Shown piece by piece: positions 59,922 to 64,000 of a DNA stretch of 64,000 nt. The stretch comes from Cryptomeria japonica (Eukaryota > Streptophyta > Pinopsida > Cupressales > Cupressaceae), in NCBI RefSeq assembly GCF_030272615.1, contig NC_081413.1, positions 716,801,867 through 716,865,866 of the forward strand. The letters run 5' to 3'. The position numbers were made by a program, and so were the translations under genes. Positions within the stretch are counted from its first letter, which is position 1; the number at the start of each line of letters is the position of its first letter. The notes beneath the pieces are model-generated. The model was not told the DNA's origin and made no database searches. It saw only the letters and a list, made by a program, of their open reading frames with translations.

Positions 59922-61248
59922 TCCATGGGGTCTATGTTGTAATTGTACAAACATACTCATCTGGAAATTCTAAAATTAAAGGATGAGTATCTGTTAGGGG
60001 TGTTTTTGCTAATTGACCTACAATTACCTGTCCTTTAATGGCCTTTCTATCTACATATTGGATATCAAACTCATTGAGCAACATATCCCATTTAGCCATA
60101 CGAGAAATTAGACTTGTTTTGGATAACAAGTATTTTAGAGGATCAATTTTACAAATGAGCTTAACTGTATGACAACATATAATGTCAAAGATTTTGTGAA
60201 CAAAAAGCAACATCTAGACATGCTTTTTCCATGAGTGAGTAATTAACCTCTAACTCCACCAGGGTTCGACTAAAGTAATAAATGACACGCTCTTTTTCTT
60301 GATCATCATGTTGGGCAAGGAGTGCCCCCACTACCATTGGAGTAACTAAACTGTATAGAAGAAATGGCCTTCCTGGAATGGGTGGCATCAACACTAGAGA
60401 ATGAGCTAGATATTCTTTTATCCTATCAAATGTTTGTTGACACTAAGCATCCTACTTGAATTTTGTACCTTTCTTAAGCAAATGTGTGAATGGCTGACAT
60501 TTATCTGCCAACTGAACAATAAAAATCTTGACAAATTGTAGCTTTCCTTGAAGGCTACACAAGTTCTTCAATGTTTTAGGAGGAGGGATTTCTAGAATTG
60601 CCTTGACCTTCTTAGGGTCAACTTCAATGCCACACCCAGAGACTATAAAACCAAGGAGTTTACCTGATGTAACTCCAAATACACACTTTTTAGGATTGAG
60701 GTGCAACTTATACTTAACCAAACATTCAAAAATATGTTCTAGAATAGTTGGATGTTTGGCCCTAGTCTTTGATTTCCCTAAGATATCATCTACATAATCC
60801 TCCAATATTTTATGCATGAGATCATGGAATATTACTATCATAGCCCGCGGATATGTGGCACCTACATTTTTTAGACCAAAAGGCATAACTTGGTAACAAA
60901 AAGTGCCCCAAGGAATAGTAAAGGTTGTTTTATGCTCATCGTCCTCTGCAATTTTTATCTGGTTGTAACTTGAAAAACCATCCACAAGGGAAAGCATTTC
61001 ATGCCCTGCTATGGAATCAACTAGGATGTCAATATTAGGAAGTGGAAAATGATCTTTGGGGCATGCTTTATTGAGGTCTCTGAAATCTGTACAAACTTGA
61101 ATAGCTCCATTAGGTTTAGAAACAAGCACCATATTGGAAATCCATTCCGAATAATCAATTGGTCAAATAAATTTGACTTCTAACAACTTTTCCAATTCTA
61201 CTTTGACCAATAATATTATACGGGGGTGCATCTTTTGAAGCTTTTTCT
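59922..61248 (-). pseudogene. Tat-lineage reverse transcriptase and first RNase H
   Basis: RT at about 61248-60440 reads MHPRI, DYSEW, VSKPNGAIQVCTDFRDLN, FPLPNIDILVD, FGLKNVGATY, the catalytic YVDDI at about 60784-60798, and LGFIVSGCGIEVDP. RNase H follows: VVGALLAQ, IYYFSRTLVELEVNYS, then after a frameshift near 60195 the LICKIDPLKYLL and RMAKWDMLLNEFDIQY motifs. Two TAG stops lie near 60430-60450. The copia-like insertion cuts the link to the second RNase H at 59921. The enzymes copy the element RNA into DNA. Confidence 0.93.
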
Positions 61249-63689
61249 TAATAGGTTTAACATTTGTATCAACAACTAGATGATGTACAACAAGCTCAAC
61301 ATCAAGCCCAAGCATGTCTTCATCAGACCATGTAAAGTTAATAGGCCATTTGTGAGGATCTGAAAGAAAACTTGGAACTCTTCATGAGACAAAGATGTTG
61401 GCACATAAGTAATTTGAGTGTTTTCTGTAGTTCCCAAATTAAATTTTCTTAATTCATCAATAATAATTGGGGTTTTATCAGGAACCAGTATGTCTATGAG
61501 AGGAAGAGGGGAATCCTCATCTTCTAGCGTCTCGGAGAGGTTATCACCAAAAGATACACCCTTTGTTTTTACTTTTTAAAAATCTATAGGTGCCTCAGAA
61601 AGGTTTTCACCTGTAGATAATAGATTTTTCAATTCTTTTTCATTTTTGCGATTAAGGATCCCCTCTTTCCCAAAATAGCCTTGAGAATACAATTGGTAGA
61701 CTATATTGAGGATTGGATGATAATATGGTACACGCTCAGTTTCTCCCAGCAATTGCAAGAGCATGCCATCACTATGGAGTGTATCAAGGTGTGCAATAGT
61801 TTGACCCCAATCAATGAGTTCGGGATGGTGAAGAGAAAGGCTAATGATAAGAATGGATGTGTCAAAAAGGGTATATGTGCCAAAGGACAAGGAGATATCT
61901 ATATCATCATACGCTTATTTGACAACTTCCTAAAGGTATGTCTTTGATATCAACTAAAACATTTTCATGGTTTCCAAAAGTGCTTGTTGAAGTTGAGGCT
62001 TCATGAGAAGAATGTCGAAAACCAAGCCCTTGGTGATGAACATTTAGAATCCGATCAATAGGTCTTATGTTTCCATGATCTTCTTGTCCTAATCCTCCAC
62101 CTTGATAATCCCATTTCTTGGTATCCAATTTGTTTGCTACTAGGTATTTTTATTTGAAATGATTAAGGGGAGTATCTTTGTCTTCAATAACATCTTTGAA
62201 AAACCACTGATTAATATCTCTCTTTATGACCTCATGATTAAGTTCACCATGAGACTAAAATGTGGTAGAACCGTACATTCTGACCACAAATTCTTTCTTC
62301 TTCTTCTCTCTGGTAGGTTTCCTATGGGTATGAGTAACTATAGGTAATGCACCCACTACAGGGGTTTCTCATAAGGCATATTCACCACAACCAGCATCGT
62401 TGATCTTGAGCTAGGAAAAGGTGGATGAAATGGAAGTTATTCCTTTAAGAGTAGTCAATGTGGATTCAGGGCCAACATATAAAGATGATGAAATAGTTTA
62501 AGCAATTCCAATGTTAATGTCTAGGCAATGATGGGAATATGGAGAAGATGCTTCAAGAGTGCCAAAACATTCAAATGGTTGAGTGTCACTACAAATAGTA
62601 ATTTCACAACCTTGGTAAGGAAATTTTAAACATTGGTGGTAGGTGGATGACACAGCCTGCATAGCATGAACCAAGGGGCAACTAAGAAGGATATTAAATG
62701 GAAGGTCAAGATCAACAACATGGCAAAGAGTATCTTGTGTTACTGGGCCCACCTAAGTTGGAAGATTGATCATTCCCACTAAGCTTATCTCTGCATTATC
62801 ATATGCTTTGATAGTGATGCATTGGTTATGCAAATCCATGACAATATTATAAAGATTTAGGGTAGAAACATTATTGATCAGAACTTGCTTTACTTTATAT
62901 TGATGGATAATGGCCTCGATATTAAGTAGACAACTATGATTAGGATCGGGAACCATGGCATTTGATTGGGTGAAATTGAGATGGTATGTGGCAGATAAAT
63001 GTGCCACCAAAGCTTGGAATTGTGTTGGATCTATGTTGTTGGGCACATGAATTTCTTTCAATGAATAGTTAAGAATCTCCTAGTGAGTAGGTGAAGCTTT
63101 TAACAAGTCTAAAATAAAAATCTGTGCAGGGGTCTTCCCTGAGTGCTCAAGAATGTTATATTGTGTTGACACAGACACTTGAGGTGGAGCTCCTAGAATA
63201 GTCATGCGAGCTCTTCTATTGGTTGTGGCACACTGGGTATTAACTCCCTTAACACAAATCATATTGACATACTTTTCTACCTACACAATACAACCTATTG
63301 TAAGACCATAATTGAATGGAACCTTGTTATAATTGATGTTATTAGTGGTACAACTCTGACTAGCATTGGAGGTGCTTGATTATCCTTGATACTTGGGAAG
63401 AGCATCTTTATACATGCCTAAATTCACATTGGGTGACTTTCTTATGGTAGGGTCAACATCACTTTTTCCTTGATCAATAAGATACTAAACTGGGTACTTA
63501 AGCTTCATGCACTTGTTCGTCGCATGACCCTTGACACAATGATAAGATTAGTATTCATTTTCCTTATACCAACCAGGCTTGGGTTTAGACTCATCAAATG
63601 GTATTGTTTGTGGATATATGACCATATTATGCTACTCCATGTGTTTAAAAATTACATCTAAGGGTTCCCCCATGAGTGTAAATTGATGT
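61249..63689 (-). pseudogene. Tat-lineage gag C-terminus, protease and G-patch-like region
   Basis: Minus strand from 63689: FTLMGEP, then a Cys-His region (YHCVKGHATNKCMKLKYPV) typical of this Gag, and a pre-protease block (YNILEHSGKTPAQIFILDLL near 63150). Protease at about 62900-62600 reads VLINNVSTLNLYN where the family has a DNG or DTG catalytic motif, so the Asp is Asn. Then LPFNILLSCPLVHAMQAV. A G-patch-like segment (WDYQGGGLGQEDHG, then HHQGLGF) is at about 62125-62020. A linker to RT shows at least one frame change around 61890-61380. The N-terminal gag is missing because of the element at 63690. Confidence 0.85.
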
Positions 63690-64000
63690 TGTAATGCCCC
63701 GTCGGGAACCCCGAAGGAAAAACCCACAAACAAGGGTGAAACAAATTTTTTTTTAAAGTATAAACATAATTAGTGCATTTACATAACATGCACGATAACA
63801 GAAGAAGATGACTTACACCAGAATTCCTTAAGGGTTACCAATGAAGAATTAACTTCAAGATAAATTCCACAATTATCATTAATCCATATATCCATCATTA
63901 AATCAAAGATCACAAGAAGCCATAAGAAAATAAATATACACCATTGAAAGATTGAAAGCATGCAATATAATTCCACTTCAATAAGCATGAATAAATATCA
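63690..64000. mobile_element. Probable LTR of another element, cut by the window edge
   Basis: The Tat gag frame ends abruptly at 63689 and TGTAATGCCCCGTCGGGAAC begins. The TG start and loss of gag similarity indicate an insertion edge. The target duplication and far end lie outside the window, so family and orientation are undetermined. Confidence 0.5.

Overview
The window looks like nuclear DNA from a large-genome seed plant, possibly a gymnosperm; the host assignment is inference. It is almost entirely nested, decayed transposable elements. I found no intact host gene, rRNA, tRNA or CRISPR array. The plant signature comes from Ty1/copia elements with an initiator-Met primer site, Ty3/gypsy Tat-lineage elements with a second RNase H, a plant L1-type LINE with a terminal RNase H, and a plant mobile domain (PMD) gene.

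Left nest (1-19196). An old gypsy-like 5' LTR on the minus strand (1129-1566 plus 18303-19196) was split by a SIRE-like copia element, 'copia-1' (1567-18302, minus; imperfect target duplication CGAGG/TGAGG). Its gag-pol stays in one frame for about 4.1 kb but carries six in-frame stops. The right LTR of copia-1 was then hit twice: by a solo LTR of a related family (7548-9128) and by a non-autonomous gypsy element (9736-18260). That gypsy element has two 1657-bp LTRs and encodes only a Gag/retropepsin-like protein with no reverse transcriptase.

Middle (19197-35318). An L1-type LINE (19774-27818, plus) is flanked by an 18-bp target duplication. It has ORF1, a complete endonuclease-RT-zinc-RNase H ORF2 broken mostly by point stops, and an extra downstream ORF that I cannot assign. 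Next come anonymous AT-rich DNA with one perfect 22-bp inverted repeat, a dead pogo/jerky-type DDE transposase (30859-32218, minus), and an array of degenerate repeats.

Right nest (35319-64000). A large Tat-lineage gypsy element lies on the minus strand, with its 3' LTR at 35319-36925 and its gag cut at 63689. Reading leftwards from 63689 it encodes gag, protease, a G-patch-like segment, RT, RNase H, a second RNase H and integrase. Between the integrase and the 3' LTR it carries an antisense PMD pseudogene. It has been split by four insertions: an RT-less copia-like element with a Gag-like ORF of five zinc knuckles and an unfamiliar 1.1-kilocodon second ORF (51940-59921); a small 2.1-kb LTR element (48368-50478); a 5.9-kb LTR element without recognisable coding (42473-48329) that itself contains a tRNA-type SINE; and a probable LTR running off the right edge from 63690.

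The elements do not form a cellular pathway. They are related as hosts and insertions, and as non-autonomous elements that would need proteins from relatives. The least familiar material is the second ORF of the element at 51940-59921, the antisense PMD gene, the LINE third ORF and the Gag-protease-only gypsy element.
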